A stretch of 64,000 nucleotides of DNA. Origin: Streptomyces sp. V4I2. GTDB lineage: Bacteria > Actinomycetota > Actinomycetes > Streptomycetales > Streptomycetaceae. A model generated the notes under the pieces. It was not told the DNA's origin. It saw only the letters and a list, made by a program, of their open reading frames with translations, and searched no databases. The translations under genes were made by a program, and so were the position numbers. Position 1 is the first letter of the stretch; every line of letters begins with the position of its first letter. The DNA lies in assembly GCF_030817655.1 (NCBI RefSeq), contig NZ_JAUSZM010000003.1, positions 7,874,001 through 7,938,000 on the forward strand, in the 5' to 3' direction. Positions 52,755 through 61,520 of the stretch are shown piece by piece.

Positions 52755-53407
52755 TCAGGAGATCAGTTTGATCGCCTGCCATCCGGCCGTGCCGACCACC
52801 GTCGGCGGGCCCACCAGGCCGGTGCGGCGGCCCGGGAGGAACTCCAGGCCCGCCGCGGTGTTCGCCGTTGTCGACCACAGGTCCGGGATGCCGTCGGCAT
52901 TGCTGTCGCCGGAGGCGGTGAACAGCGGGCGTGCGGTCGTGGTCCAGCCGGTGGCATAGGCCGTACGGTTGGCGCCCACTCCCAGGGAAGCCGGATCGGT
53001 GCCGCCGTCCGGGACACCGTCGCCGTCCGCGTCACCGCGCTCTTGCCGTGGTACACCCACAGGTCCCCGGTGGCGGTGTTGCGAGCGATCAGGTCGGCGA
53101 AGCCGTCGCCGTCCGCGTCACCGGGCGAGGCGAGCTGCATGACGCCCCAGCCGGAGTTGCCGATCAGATAGCCGGAGTCGACGGTGCCGTACACAGAGCC
53201 CGGCAGGAACCGCAGCTGGTCGCCGATGACCGCCACGAAGTCCGGGTGCGGCTCCTCGCTTTCCTGGGTGATGTCGCCGACCGAGACGATCTGCTTGATC
53301 GTCACCGGGTCGATCGCGACCTCGGTCTCCGGATCGGGGAAGAAGTACACCTCCTGCTTGGTGTCCTCGGTGAACTCGCCCAGCCCGTTGTTCGGGTAGA
53401 GCCACAT
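52755..53407 (-). pseudogene. FG-GAP/VCBS-repeat secreted protein, C-terminal fragment
   Basis: Minus-strand text begins at 53407 with MWLYPNNGLGEFTEDTKQEV and continues through FVAVIGDQLRFLPGSVYGTV and GDADGDGFADLIARNT to DLWVYHGKSA. It then changes frame near 53035 to GDADGDGVPDGGTDPAS and ends with GTAGWQAIKLIS. The Asp-rich DxDxDG loops are calcium-binding FG-GAP repeats. The protein lacks its N-terminus, signal peptide and several repeats. Its 5' side is joined head-to-head with an Rhs fragment. Confidence 0.85.
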
Positions 53408-53410
53408 GCC

Positions 53411-55200
53411 CAGTACTCGGCGTTCGGCGAGATCCTGCGCACCGACGCGGGACCGGCGGGCAAGCAGGTGTACGGCACCTACGTCTACGACGAGTTCACC
53501 CGTCGCCTGCAGACGGCCACCTTCGACCGCTCGATCAGCCCCGCGCGTATCAACGAGGCACGGTACGGGTACGAGGAGGCCGGCAACGTCACCAAGATCA
53601 CCGACGCGCCGGGTGCCGCTGCCCCGGGCTCCGGCGAGACCGACACGCAGTGCTTCGTCTACGACCAGCTCAGGCAGATGACCTCGGCCTGGACGTCGAA
53701 GACGGCGGACGACTGCGCGGCGGCGCCCTCGAAGGAGACGGTCGGCGGTCCGGAGGCGTACTGGCAGTCGTTCCAGTACGACGCGGCCGGCAACCGCACC
53801 AAGCTCGTCGAGCACGACACCACGGGCGACGCCGCCAAGAACGTCACCCGTGACTACGTCTACGGAAAGCAGGGCGTCGGCGGCCCGAACGCGCTGGCCG
53901 AGGTCAAGTCGACCGGCCCGAAGGGCGAGACCCTCGCCACCTTCGGCTACGACAAGGAGGGCAACACCACCGGACGCCAGCACGGCGGCACCAACCAGAC
54001 CCTCGAGTACGACATCGAGGGCCAGCTGCGCAAGGTCACCCAGCCCGTCGAGGGCGGCGGCACCAAGACCACGTCGTACCTCTACGGCGCGGACGGCGAA
54101 CGCCTCATCCGCACCGGTGCGGACGGCAGTCGCACGCTCTACCTCGGTGAGGCGGAGCTGACGGTCAACGCGGCCAACACCACTGCGAAGGCGGAGCGCT
54201 TCTACGCGCTGCCGGACGGTTCCACGATGGTCCGCGCGACCGGCGGCGTCCGTCAGATGATGCTCGCCGACCACCACGGCACCTCCCACACGGTCGTGGA
54301 CATGGTGGACCCGGCGATGGGCGTCACTCGGCGCAAGTCGATGCCGTTCGGCGAGACACGGGGGCTGGAACCCGCGTCCTGGCCCGGACAGCGCGGCTTC
54401 GTGGGCGGCACGGTCGACGAGGACACCGGGCTGACCCGGCTGGGCGCCCGGGACTACGACCCGGCCACAGGACGGTTCATCCAGGTCGACCCGATGGTCG
54501 ACTACGGCAACCCGGGCACGATGAACCCGTACGCCTACAGCAACAACGCGCCGGCCACCTTCTCCGATCCGTCCGGGGCGTTCTTCCCGATCCTGATCGG
54601 CATCGCGGCCCGTATCGCCATCCAGGCGGCGATTCGCGGCCCGCAAGGCGGCCCGTCGCGCCGCGGCCAAGCGCGCTGCGGCGAAGGCCCGCCGTGAGGC
54701 GGCCCGGAAGGCGGCGGCGGCCAAGCGCGCGGCGGCCAAGCGGGCAGCGGCCCGCAGAGCCGCGGCCAGAAAGGCGGCGGCCCGCCCGAAGCCGCGCGCC
54801 AAGCCCCGCTCCCAGCCGAAGCCGAGGCCCAAGCCTCGGCAGGTGAAGCGGGCGGTGAAGAAGGTCGCCAAGGAAGTCCGGGAGGAGGCCAAGGAGACCG
54901 TCAAGGACGAAGCATAGGGCCAGGTCTGCCAGATCAACAGCTTTGTTCCAGGCACCAAGGTCCTCATGGCCGACGGCTCCACCAGAGCGATCGAAAAGGT
55001 CGTGGTCGGTGACAAGGCCATCGCTACCGATCCCAGGACCGGCAGGACTTCCGTCCAGTCGGCCACGGCGACGATCGTCGGAAAGGGCAGCAAGGACCTG
55101 GTGCGGATCACGCTGACGGTCCATGATCGCGCGAAGGCCAAGACCTCCGCGTCCACGGTCACCACGACCGCCGGCCACCCCTTCTGGGTGCAGGCCGGGG
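53411..55200 (+). pseudogene. Rhs/YD-repeat polymorphic toxin carrier with pretoxin-Hint domain, broken
   Basis: The frame opens without a start (QYSAFGEILRTDAGPAG) and runs through YD repeats (YQSF-like YDAAGNRTKLVEHD, FGYDKEGNTTGRQHGG) to the Rhs core end, LGARDYDPATGRFIQVDP and MNPYAYSNNAPATFSDPSG. A frameshift near 54640 moves into a Lys/Ala/Arg-rich linker, which ends in VKDEA and an in-frame TAG (54915). Directly after it, in the same frame, comes a Hint protease domain: CQINSFVPGTKVLMADG, GDKAIATDPRTGRT and TTAGHPFWV. The toxin that should follow is missing. Intact relatives are contact-dependent or secreted toxins released by Hint cleavage. Confidence 0.85.
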
Positions 55201-55775
55201 GGTGTACCAGCGGTTGCTGGACGATCCGACCCCTGGCGTGGCAGAAGCGGCACACCGACTGGTGTCGACTGTGGAGTAGTACCGGGCGCTTGCGGCGCGC
55301 GTTGACGGCGGTTCCCTCCTCTTTTTTCGGAAGGAGCCGCCGTCACGCGCTCAATCGCGGTTTGACTCCAGGTTGTTGCCGAGGCCGGCGATGCAGACCC
55401 TGAGGTCTTCGAGGATGAGGATTCCTGGTGGTCTCGGGTGTTCGAGGAAATCGAGCTCGGGTCGCTCGCTCCGGAATGATGAACTGTCCGCCGTCGAGAG
55501 ACGGCGTCGGCCCAGGGCCTTGAGGTTGGGTCCCTCGGTCAACAGCCAGTTGTCGGGAGCTTCGGGTTCTTCAGTGGTGATGGCGTAGCCCCGCCCCGTC
55601 CGGGGGACGGCCTGCCTCCGGCACGAGCCGCGATTCCCTCCCATGTTCTCGCCTGAGCGCAGTACTCGTGACCGACCTCGCGCGTGGCCATGATCCCGAC
55701 CGGCACTGCCCCGGCCCCGCATACCGTACGGGGGGGGGCGCAGGCGCCGTGCCGCGCGAAGGAGGAAGCCTGATC
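55201..55775. other. Sequence of unknown origin between the Hint relic and the next ORF
   Basis: No confident gene. A short plus-strand tail, VYQRLLDDPTPGVAEAAHRL plus VSTVE then TAG (55202-55279), looks like the 3' end of a lost gene. A minus-strand frame (55351-55722) has protein-like text near LEHPRPPGILILEDLRVC but no family I know. Confidence 0.5.
55297..55350. terminator. Long imperfect hairpin with a T run in the loop
   Basis: GCGCGTTGACGGCGGTTCC and its near-complement, ending in GCCGCCGTCACGCGC, form a stem of about 20 bp around a loop holding CTTTTTTC. It could be a terminator or an insertion-sequence end. Confidence 0.45.
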
Positions 55776-56165
55776 ATGAGCGAGGAAGGGCGGGACCGCG
55801 CCCTCTGAGACGACGCGGGCGTGCTGGACGGGGCGATCAGCGGGTCGCCGCGGTTCTCCGTGACCGGGGGAGGGACGCGCCTGCGGGTGGAGTACCGGGT
55901 GGGGGGCGAGGGTGTCGCGGAGCTGAACTACGCCCCGACCGGCCAAGAGGGGGAGGAAGAGGTACGTGTCGACGAGCCGCACCTGCCGTGGAGCAAGGAG
56001 GTCGTCATGCGCGGGCCGATCGCGATACCCGTGCTGGGCGTCACCCTCGACGAGGACGGAGGACGAGCCGAACTGGTGGTGCTGGTGGATGGCCGCGAGT
56101 CCGCCCGGGTCACCGTCACCGGGCGCTCCGCCACCGGGATCTGCGTCGCCGACCCGCTGCCTTAG
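55776..56165 (+). pseudogene. MmpS-like secreted-domain ORF interrupted by an in-frame TGA
   Basis: A strong ribosome-binding site (GGAGGA, 9 nt) precedes ATG 55776, which encodes MSEEGRDRAL and then TGA (55806). The same frame remains open for 119 more codons, containing TRLRVEYRVGGEGVAELNY, LPWSKEVVMRGPIAIPVLGV and LVDGRESARVTVTG, a beta-rich domain like that of MmpS-type proteins. A GTG at 55821 could restart translation. No signal peptide or membrane segment is present. A CGA-to-TGA nonsense change is the simplest reading. Confidence 0.6.
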
Positions 56166-56576
56166 CGGCGGTCGGCCGAGGGCGGCCGACCGTGAAGGTG
56201 ACGGGCGAACGGCCCCGTTGCTCGCGCCCCTTCACAGCTGGGAGCGAGTGGTGCGGGCAGGGGTGAGGTGCGCGGCTGGGCTGTGCGGTATGGGCCGATC
56301 ACGCGACCCGGCACCGCACGGGTGAGGGCCCGTTCGTCGGCGGAGGAGGCGGAGAAGGCGGAGAAGGCGGAGAGCAGATGTTCTCTCAGTCCCCGCGCAC
56401 CCGGGGCCTGCGTCGGCGGATCGCCCGCGGCCTCCGGGCTGGGCATGCGCGGGTGGTCGTCGAGAAGGCGAGAAGGGCTGACCTTGTCGCCCCACAGCCG
56501 GGGCCGGGCGGGTCGGCCAGGAGCAGGCGTGCCCAGCCGGTGCACAGTCAGGTCGCTGAACCCCGTACGCGGGCCT
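56166..56576. other. Gene-free interval with a short tandem repeat
   Basis: No supported gene in 411 bp. A 9-bp repeat (GGCGGAGAA, three copies) lies at about 56348-56373. Confidence 0.55.
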
Positions 56577-57527
56577 TCACAGGGCAGAGGTCGTTTTGGC
56601 CAGCAGCGCCTGGGGGGCATGCCGCAGCACGGTGTCGACCGCCGCGGCGCCCAGGCGCCGGCGCAACCGCGGGACGAAGTCCCGGCCGAGTACGTCCATC
56701 CCCGGCCCGCCGCCGTAGGCGATGAGCGAGGACTTGCGTCCGACATCGGTCCCCAGGCAGACGTGGCCCAGTTTGCCGGCCTCGGCCATGCGCTCGATCA
56801 GGTCCAGGACGACCGAGTCCGGCCGGTACTTGATCCGTCCGATCGTGTCGTAGACGAGGTGGGCGCCGCGGGCGATCAGGTCGAGGTGGAGTTCCGGATC
56901 GGGGTTGCGGTCGGTGTGGGCGAGCAGGACCCGTCCGGCCGGCACGCCGTGCTTGTCCAGGAGGTCCAGGGCGGCATGTGCGGCGGTCCCGACCTCGGTG
57001 TGGACCGCCACGGCCACGCCCGTCTGCCGGGCCGCCGCCGCTCCCGCGGCGAACCAGCGTTCCTCGTGGCGGTCGATCCGGTGGTAGGAGGCACCGAGTT
57101 TGATGATTCCGGCTTTGTGGGGGCTGGGGACGGGGCGGGGGAAGTCCCAGTCGTGGCTGTCCATGCCGACCTGGAGGTCGTCCACGAGTACGTCGAGGAG
57201 CGTCGCGTCGTCGGCGTGGCGGGCCCAGTGAGCGGCCGGATAGTGCGCGCTGCGGTGGTAGCCGGTCGCGGCGACGATGTGAAGGGCGCTTGCGCGGGCG
57301 ACCTCGGCGAGTTGGCTGGGGCGGCGTCCGAGGCCGACCGGCGTCAGGTCGACGACGGTGCGGATGCCGCTCGCCGCGACCCGCAGGAGCTCGGCCGCCG
57401 CCCTGTCGGTGTCGAGGAACTCGTCACCCGGGTTGACCGGGGTGCGCAGGAAGACGTGCTCGTGGGCATCCACCTCGCCGAGTTCGGCGGCGGCAACAGG
57501 GCCAAGGACCGTCTCGACGACAGACAA
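56577..57527 (-). CDS. Phosphotriesterase-like amidohydrolase-superfamily hydrolase
   Basis: This 316-residue (beta/alpha)8 metal hydrolase belongs to the phosphotriesterase-homology family. Metal-site residues are visible: DAHEHVF near residue 20, the Lys in GIIKLGAS near 142, His in VHTEVGTAAH and AHTDRNPD, and Asp in LGTDVGRKS. A TTG start at 57527 is chosen because AAGGAG lies 7 nt upstream; a GTG at 57563 is the alternative. Characterised relatives are often lactonases or phospholactonases. Here it sits beside sugar-phosphate genes, so a sugar-lactone or phospho-lactone substrate is likely. Confidence 0.85.
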   Translation of the reverse strand: MSVVETVLGPVAAAELGEVDAHEHVFLRTPVNPGDEFLDTDRAAAELLRVAASGIRTVVDLTPVGLGRRPSQLAEVARASALHIVAATGYHRSAHYPAAHWARHADDATLLDVLVDDLQVGMDSHDWDFPRPVPSPHKAGIIKLGASYHRIDRHEERWFAAGAAAARQTGVAVAVHTEVGTAAHAALDLLDKHGVPAGRVLLAHTDRNPDPELHLDLIARGAHLVYDTIGRIKYRPDSVVLDLIERMAEAGKLGHVCLGTDVGRKSSLIAYGGGPGMDVLGRDFVPRLRRRLGAAAVDTVLRHAPQALLAKTTSAL

Positions 57528-57584
57528 CGTTGTTCTCCTTCGGTTCTCCGTTGCGATGCCCACCTCCGCGGCTCGGGCAGCCGC

Positions 57585-58289
57585 CTAGGCCAGCTCGATG
57601 TGGAACACGAAACGGGAACCCGCATAGCGGGATTCGGTGAGTTCGACGGGTGTGCCGTCGGCGGTGGTGACCAGTCGGCGTTCGACGAAGATGGGCGCGC
57701 CGACGGGCAGGTCCAGGAGGGCGGCGTCGTCGTCGGTGGCGATGGCCGCGATCTGGGTTCCGGTCGCACGGGAGGGGGCGAAGCCCTGCTCGGTGAGCGC
57801 CTGGTGCAGCGAGCCGTGGGCCAGGTCCTCGCGCAACAGCCAGGCGCAGGAAGGCGGCAGCACGACGTTCTCGATCGCCATCGGCTGGTCGTCGGCCAGC
57901 CGCAGCCGCCGTACATGAACGACGTTGGACTGGGGTGCGAGCCGGAGCGCGGTCGTCTCCTCCTGGGTGCCCGCGCGCCGTTCGCTCGCCAGGACGGTCG
58001 ATGACACCGTCATGCCGCGCAGGGCCATCTCCTCGGTGAAGGAGCGCAGTCGGCCCATCTGGCGGTGGACCTGCGGTTCCCCCACGAAGGTGCCGACACC
58101 GGAGATCCGGTAGATCGCACCCTCGGCGACCAGGCGCTGGGTCGCCTGGCGGACGGTCATCCGGCTGACCTGGAACAGGTCGCACAGTTCCGCGTCGGAC
58201 TCGATCTGATCTCCGGGCTTCAGCCCCGCGATCCGGCCGCGGATGTGCCGTTCGACCGCTTCATGTCGCGGCATGGGCCGCCGAGCCAC
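57585..58289 (-). CDS. GntR-family regulator, HutC (UTRA) subfamily
   Basis: The product is a 234-residue regulator with an N-terminal winged helix-turn-helix (FQVSRMTVRQATQRLVAEG) and a C-terminal UTRA ligand-binding domain (from about residue 85, ending YAGSRFVFHIEL). The GTG at 58289 has GGAGG 6 nt upstream and is better than the ATG at 58274. UTRA domains usually bind phosphosugars or histidine-pathway compounds. It lies at the divergent centre of the carbohydrate cluster and is the probable repressor acting at the GTCTATAC sites. Confidence 0.92.
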   Translation of the reverse strand: MARRPMPRHEAVERHIRGRIAGLKPGDQIESDAELCDLFQVSRMTVRQATQRLVAEGAIYRISGVGTFVGEPQVHRQMGRLRSFTEEMALRGMTVSSTVLASERRAGTQEETTALRLAPQSNVVHVRRLRLADDQPMAIENVVLPPSCAWLLREDLAHGSLHQALTEQGFAPSRATGTQIAAIATDDDAALLDLPVGAPIFVERRLVTTADGTPVELTESRYAGSRFVFHIELA

Positions 58290-58315
58290 GGCTTTCCTCC
58301 CTTGTCTGCACTGGT

Positions 58316-58323
58316 GTCTATAC
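58316..58323. promoter_or_regulatory. GTCTATAC site 1, leader of the gntR gene
   Basis: The word GTCTATAC continues into CGGTAT, so ATACCGGTAT is a 10-bp palindrome. It lies 15-23 nt downstream of a predicted minus-strand -10 (TATGCT, 58344-58339; -35 TGGACG, 58367-58362; spacer 17), as expected for an autoregulatory repressor site. Confidence 0.6.
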
Positions 58324-58413
58324 CGGTATGCCTTCCGCAGCATAGGCCGTCACCCAGCACGCGTCCACACCCGTCCCGTCCCGTAGGAAGCGAAGATCAG
58401 CCCGTACAAGTGC

Positions 58414-58443
58414 TTGACGCTGGGCCGGTCGCCGCCCTAGCGT
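58414..58443 (+). promoter_or_regulatory. Predicted promoter of the SIS-SDR-FAD operon
   Basis: TTGACG (58414-58419) and TAGCGT (58438-58443) are separated by 18 bp and resemble the housekeeping sigma consensus. The GTCTATAC word follows 17 bp downstream. Confidence 0.65.
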
Positions 58444-58460
58444 CCCGACGTGTACTACCT

Positions 58461-58468
58461 GTCTATAC
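58461..58468. promoter_or_regulatory. GTCTATAC site 2, leader of the SIS operon
   Basis: This copy begins 17 bp after the -10 hexamer and is followed by ATTGCCC; site 3 has AGGCAAT after the same word. Confidence 0.6.
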
Positions 58469-58537
58469 ATTGCCCGCCGGATGCTGCTCCGCGGTAGGGC
58501 GCCCTGTCTCCGCCCTCGTACCGAGAGGTTTCTGCCC

Positions 58538-59317
58538 GTGTCTTCGTGGATCCGTACCGCAGTCGGGATCGTCGAGCGGCTTGCCGAGTCCCAGGCCGGC
58601 GCCATCGAGGCCGCGGCCCAGATCGCGGCCAGGTCGATCGCCGACGACGGCGTCGTCTACACCTTCGGCACCGGTCATTCGCGCATGCCGGTGGAGGAGA
58701 TCTTTCCCCGTTACGGCTCCTACCCCGGCTTCCAGCCGCTGGTGGAGCTCTCGATGACGTTCCACACCCAGGTGGTGGGAGCCAACGGACAGCGGCAGGC
58801 GATGTTCATCGAGCGCGTCGAGGGGCTCGCCGACCAGATCCTGGCGAACTTCCGGCTGCGCCCCTGCGACAGCATGTTCATCTTCAGCGTCAGCGGGCTC
58901 AACGCCGTCCCCATCGAGATGGCGATGGGCGCGAAGAAGGCGGGTCTGCCGGTCATCGCGGCCACGTCGCTGCAGGAGACGAACGCCGCCGAACCGCGGC
59001 ATCCGAGCGGATCCCGGCTCGCCGACCACGCCGATGTGGTGATCGATCTGGGATCACCGGTCGGCGATGCCATCTGCCGGGTCCCCGGCCTGGACGTCCC
59101 GGTCGGCCCGGTGAGTACCTTCACCGCGATCGCCGTGGTCAACGAGATCAAGGTCCGGGTGGCCGAACTGCTGGCCGAGCGGGGCGCCATGCCGCCGGTC
59201 ATCACCAGTTCCCGTCTGGTCGGCGCGGACCGCAGCAACGAGCTGTTCGAGGGCGCCTACCTGGAGTTCGCCCGCCGCTCCGCCGCCGCTCTGCGCACCG
59301 CGGACGGTGCACGGTGA
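58538..59317 (+). CDS. SIS-domain phosphosugar isomerase-like protein (UPF0309 type)
   Basis: This 259-residue cytoplasmic SIS-fold protein has phosphosugar-binding loops in TFGTGHSRMPVEE and FIFSVSGLNAVPIEMAMGAK. The family is known as sugar isomerase-like/UPF0309, related to GmhA and the isomerase half of GlmS. The GTG at 58538 has GAGAGG about 8 nt upstream. Its stop overlaps the next start (GTGA). It probably isomerises or binds a phosphorylated sugar made by the ROK kinase. Confidence 0.85.
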   Translation: MSSWIRTAVGIVERLAESQAGAIEAAAQIAARSIADDGVVYTFGTGHSRMPVEEIFPRYGSYPGFQPLVELSMTFHTQVVGANGQRQAMFIERVEGLADQILANFRLRPCDSMFIFSVSGLNAVPIEMAMGAKKAGLPVIAATSLQETNAAEPRHPSGSRLADHADVVIDLGSPVGDAICRVPGLDVPVGPVSTFTAIAVVNEIKVRVAELLAERGAMPPVITSSRLVGADRSNELFEGAYLEFARRSAAALRTADGAR

Positions 59318-60006
59318 AGCGCGTGCTGGTGGCCGGCGCCCAGGGCGGAATCGGCGCCGCGTGTGTCGACGCCGCGCGGGCCGCCGGTGCCCAGGTCTTC
59401 GAGGCCGACCGCGACACGTACGACATCACCGTGTCCACGGGCGCCGACGCGGCCGTGGCGCGAGCGGCCGAGGCCCTGGGCGGTCTCGACGGCATCGTGC
59501 ACGCGGTGGGCATGTCCGGCCGGCGGCTCGGTGACGGGCCCGTGGACGAGTGCGGCGACGAGGCGTGGCGCGAAGTGCACCGGGTCGATCTCGACTCGGT
59601 GTTCTACCTGTTGCGCGCAGGGCTACGGCAGTTGTCCGGCTCGGGCGGGTCGATCGTCGTCATCGGCTCGGCCCTGGCGAGCACGCTCGACGAGGACTTC
59701 CTCACCGCGGCCTACGCCAGTGCGAAGGGCGCCCTCGTCCCCCTGGTGCGCTCGGCCGCGTTCACCGGAGCCCCCAAGGGTGTGCGCGTCAACATCGTCG
59801 CGGCCGGCCTGGTGGACACCCCGATGGCCGCGCGTGCCATGGCCAATCCCGCGATCCAGGACCGGATGCCGCGGTTGATGCCGCTCGGTGCGCGGGCCTG
59901 CAGCCCCGAGGAGATCGCCGACACCGCCGTGTGGCTGCTGTCGGACGCCTCCTCCCGCACGACCGGCGCGGTCGTCCCCGTAGACGGAGGGTGGCACCTG
60001 AGGTGA
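59314..60006 (+). CDS. Short-chain dehydrogenase/reductase
   Basis: This 230-residue SDR has the cofactor motif LVAGAQGGIGAACV, a catalytic Ser in VIGSALAST and Tyr/Lys in YASAKGALVPL. The usual NNAG is replaced by HAVGMSG. It starts with GTG overlapping the SIS gene stop and its own stop overlaps the FAD enzyme gene, giving a tight three-gene unit. It likely oxidises a sugar hydroxyl with NAD(P). Confidence 0.88.
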   Translation: MKRVLVAGAQGGIGAACVDAARAAGAQVFEADRDTYDITVSTGADAAVARAAEALGGLDGIVHAVGMSGRRLGDGPVDECGDEAWREVHRVDLDSVFYLLRAGLRQLSGSGGSIVVIGSALASTLDEDFLTAAYASAKGALVPLVRSAAFTGAPKGVRVNIVAAGLVDTPMAARAMANPAIQDRMPRLMPLGARACSPEEIADTAVWLLSDASSRTTGAVVPVDGGWHLR

Positions 60007-61331
60007 ACGGCACACGCATCAGCCCGGCGGAGGCCGGGCGCCATCCGCTGCTGTGGGACGGCGACGTAGTGGTCGTCGGCGGCGGATCGGCGGGGTCGGC
60101 GGCAGCAGTCGCGGCCGCCCGGCGGGGCGCTTCCGCTCTGCTCGTGGAGAGCGCCGCTCACCTCGGTGGCACCGGGGCGAGCGTTCTGGACACCTTCTAC
60201 GGCTTCTACGCGCCCGGCACCGGGGAGCGCGTCGTCGGCGGCGTCGGCTGGGAGGTGTGCGAGGCGCTCACCGATCGCAAGGCGGCCTTCGAACGTCCCA
60301 ACACCTACGGTGCCGGCACCGGCATCACCTACGATCCCGAGACGCTCAAGCTGGTCTGGGACGAACTCACCGGCGCCGCCGGGGTACGGGTCCTGTTCCA
60401 CGCCCGTGCCTCTCGGGTGGTGATGGAGGATCAGAACGTTGTCGGGGTGGTCGTCGAGACGGTCGCCGGCCCCGGGTACGTACGCGCCAGGGTCGTGGTC
60501 GACGCCAGTGGTGACGCCGACGTCGCGTGGCGTGCGGGGGCGGCGCTGGAACGGCCGGCCGAGGACCGCGTCGTGCAACCGCTCACCCAGACCTTCCGTC
60601 TCGCCGGTGTCGACGCCACGGCGACACCCACGGCGGAGCTGCACCGCCTGATGACTCTGCACGCGGACTCGGGAGCGTACGAGCTCCCCCGGCGTGAAGG
60701 TTCCGTCCACCGGACCACCGAACCCGGCGTCGTCCACACCAATCTGACGCGCGTGAACGGCATCGACCCGACCGACCCCTGGCAGCTTTCGGCAGCCGAG
60801 CAGGAGGGGCGCCGCCAAGTCGTCGAGTACGCACGGTTCCTCGTCGAGCAGGTGCCGGGGTACGAACGGGCCTTCCTCATCGCGTCCGCGCCGCGCATCG
60901 GCGTGCGGGAGAGCCGTCGCCTGATCGGCGAGTACGTCCTGGGCAAGGAAGACGTCCTGAGCGCGCGTCAGTTCGAGGACGCCATCGCGCGCTGCGGCGC
61001 TCCGATCGAGGACCACGCCGCCGGACACAGGACGATCTGGCAGTACGTCGGCTCCGGCAACGAGACGCCCACCGGCCGCACTTACGGTGTTCCCTACCGA
61101 TGTCTGCTGCCCCGCGGCGTCGACGGTCTGCTCGTCGCGGGCCGGTGCCTGTCGGCCACCCACGACGCCCACGCCTCCGTCCGCTCCATCGGACAGTGCA
61201 TGGCGATGGGGCAGGCCGCGGGGACCGCGGCGGCGCTGACGGCGTCCGCCGGACACCGGCCTCGCGATGTGGACACCGTCGAGCTGCGTGAGCAACTCGC
61301 AGCGGACGGCGCCCTGATCTCACCCGACTGA
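60003..61331 (+). CDS. FAD-dependent oxidoreductase (FAD_oxidored family)
   Basis: This 442-residue flavoprotein has the dinucleotide motif VVVGGGSAGSAAAVAAARRG near residue 25 and the second FAD segment VVVDASGDADVAWRAGA, ending with GLLVAGRCLSATHDAHASVR and AMGQAAGTAAAL. This is the FAD_oxidored family often found in sugar or polyol catabolic clusters. It starts with GTG, overlapping the SDR stop. The substrate is unknown. Confidence 0.88.
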   Translation: MNGTRISPAEAGRHPLLWDGDVVVVGGGSAGSAAAVAAARRGASALLVESAAHLGGTGASVLDTFYGFYAPGTGERVVGGVGWEVCEALTDRKAAFERPNTYGAGTGITYDPETLKLVWDELTGAAGVRVLFHARASRVVMEDQNVVGVVVETVAGPGYVRARVVVDASGDADVAWRAGAALERPAEDRVVQPLTQTFRLAGVDATATPTAELHRLMTLHADSGAYELPRREGSVHRTTEPGVVHTNLTRVNGIDPTDPWQLSAAEQEGRRQVVEYARFLVEQVPGYERAFLIASAPRIGVRESRRLIGEYVLGKEDVLSARQFEDAIARCGAPIEDHAAGHRTIWQYVGSGNETPTGRTYGVPYRCLLPRGVDGLLVAGRCLSATHDAHASVRSIGQCMAMGQAAGTAAALTASAGHRPRDVDTVELREQLAADGALISPD

Positions 61332-61445
61332 CCGGCTCTGCCGGAAAAGGCTAGACAGGTCGTGCGCGGGACGCCGACTCCCTCTGGAGGGCCGATCGTG
61401 TCGGCTCAATCAGCCCGAGTTTCCGATTCTTTACGGCTCAACCGA

Positions 61446-61474
61446 TTGACTGGACGATGTGCGCGGCCTAGCTT
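61446..61474 (+). promoter_or_regulatory. Predicted promoter of the ROK kinase gene
   Basis: TTGACT (61446-61451) and TAGCTT (61469-61474) are 17 bp apart. GTCTATAC starts 9 bp after the -10. Confidence 0.65.
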
Positions 61475-61482
61475 CCCGTTAA

Positions 61483-61490
61483 GTCTATAC
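61483..61490. promoter_or_regulatory. GTCTATAC site 3, leader of the ROK kinase gene
   Basis: This third copy of the word, followed by AGGCAATAC, would overlap the start of the transcript and could block RNA polymerase when a repressor is bound. Confidence 0.6.
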
Positions 61491-61520
61491 AGGCAATACT
61501 GATGCTGATCAGGAGTTCGC

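Noticed and set aside
54600..54917. Lys/Ala-rich plus-strand frame as a histone-like protein
   Set aside because: It continues the Rhs protein after a frameshift and leads directly into the Hint domain, so it is a linker and not a separate gene.
52763..55255. An 830-codon minus-strand frame across the Rhs region
   Set aside because: Only its last part (from 53407) is real FG-GAP text; the remainder is the antisense of the Rhs fragment.
56339..56375. CRISPR-like repeats
   Set aside because: The 9-bp units are directly adjacent with no spacers; no cas genes or arrays occur in the window.
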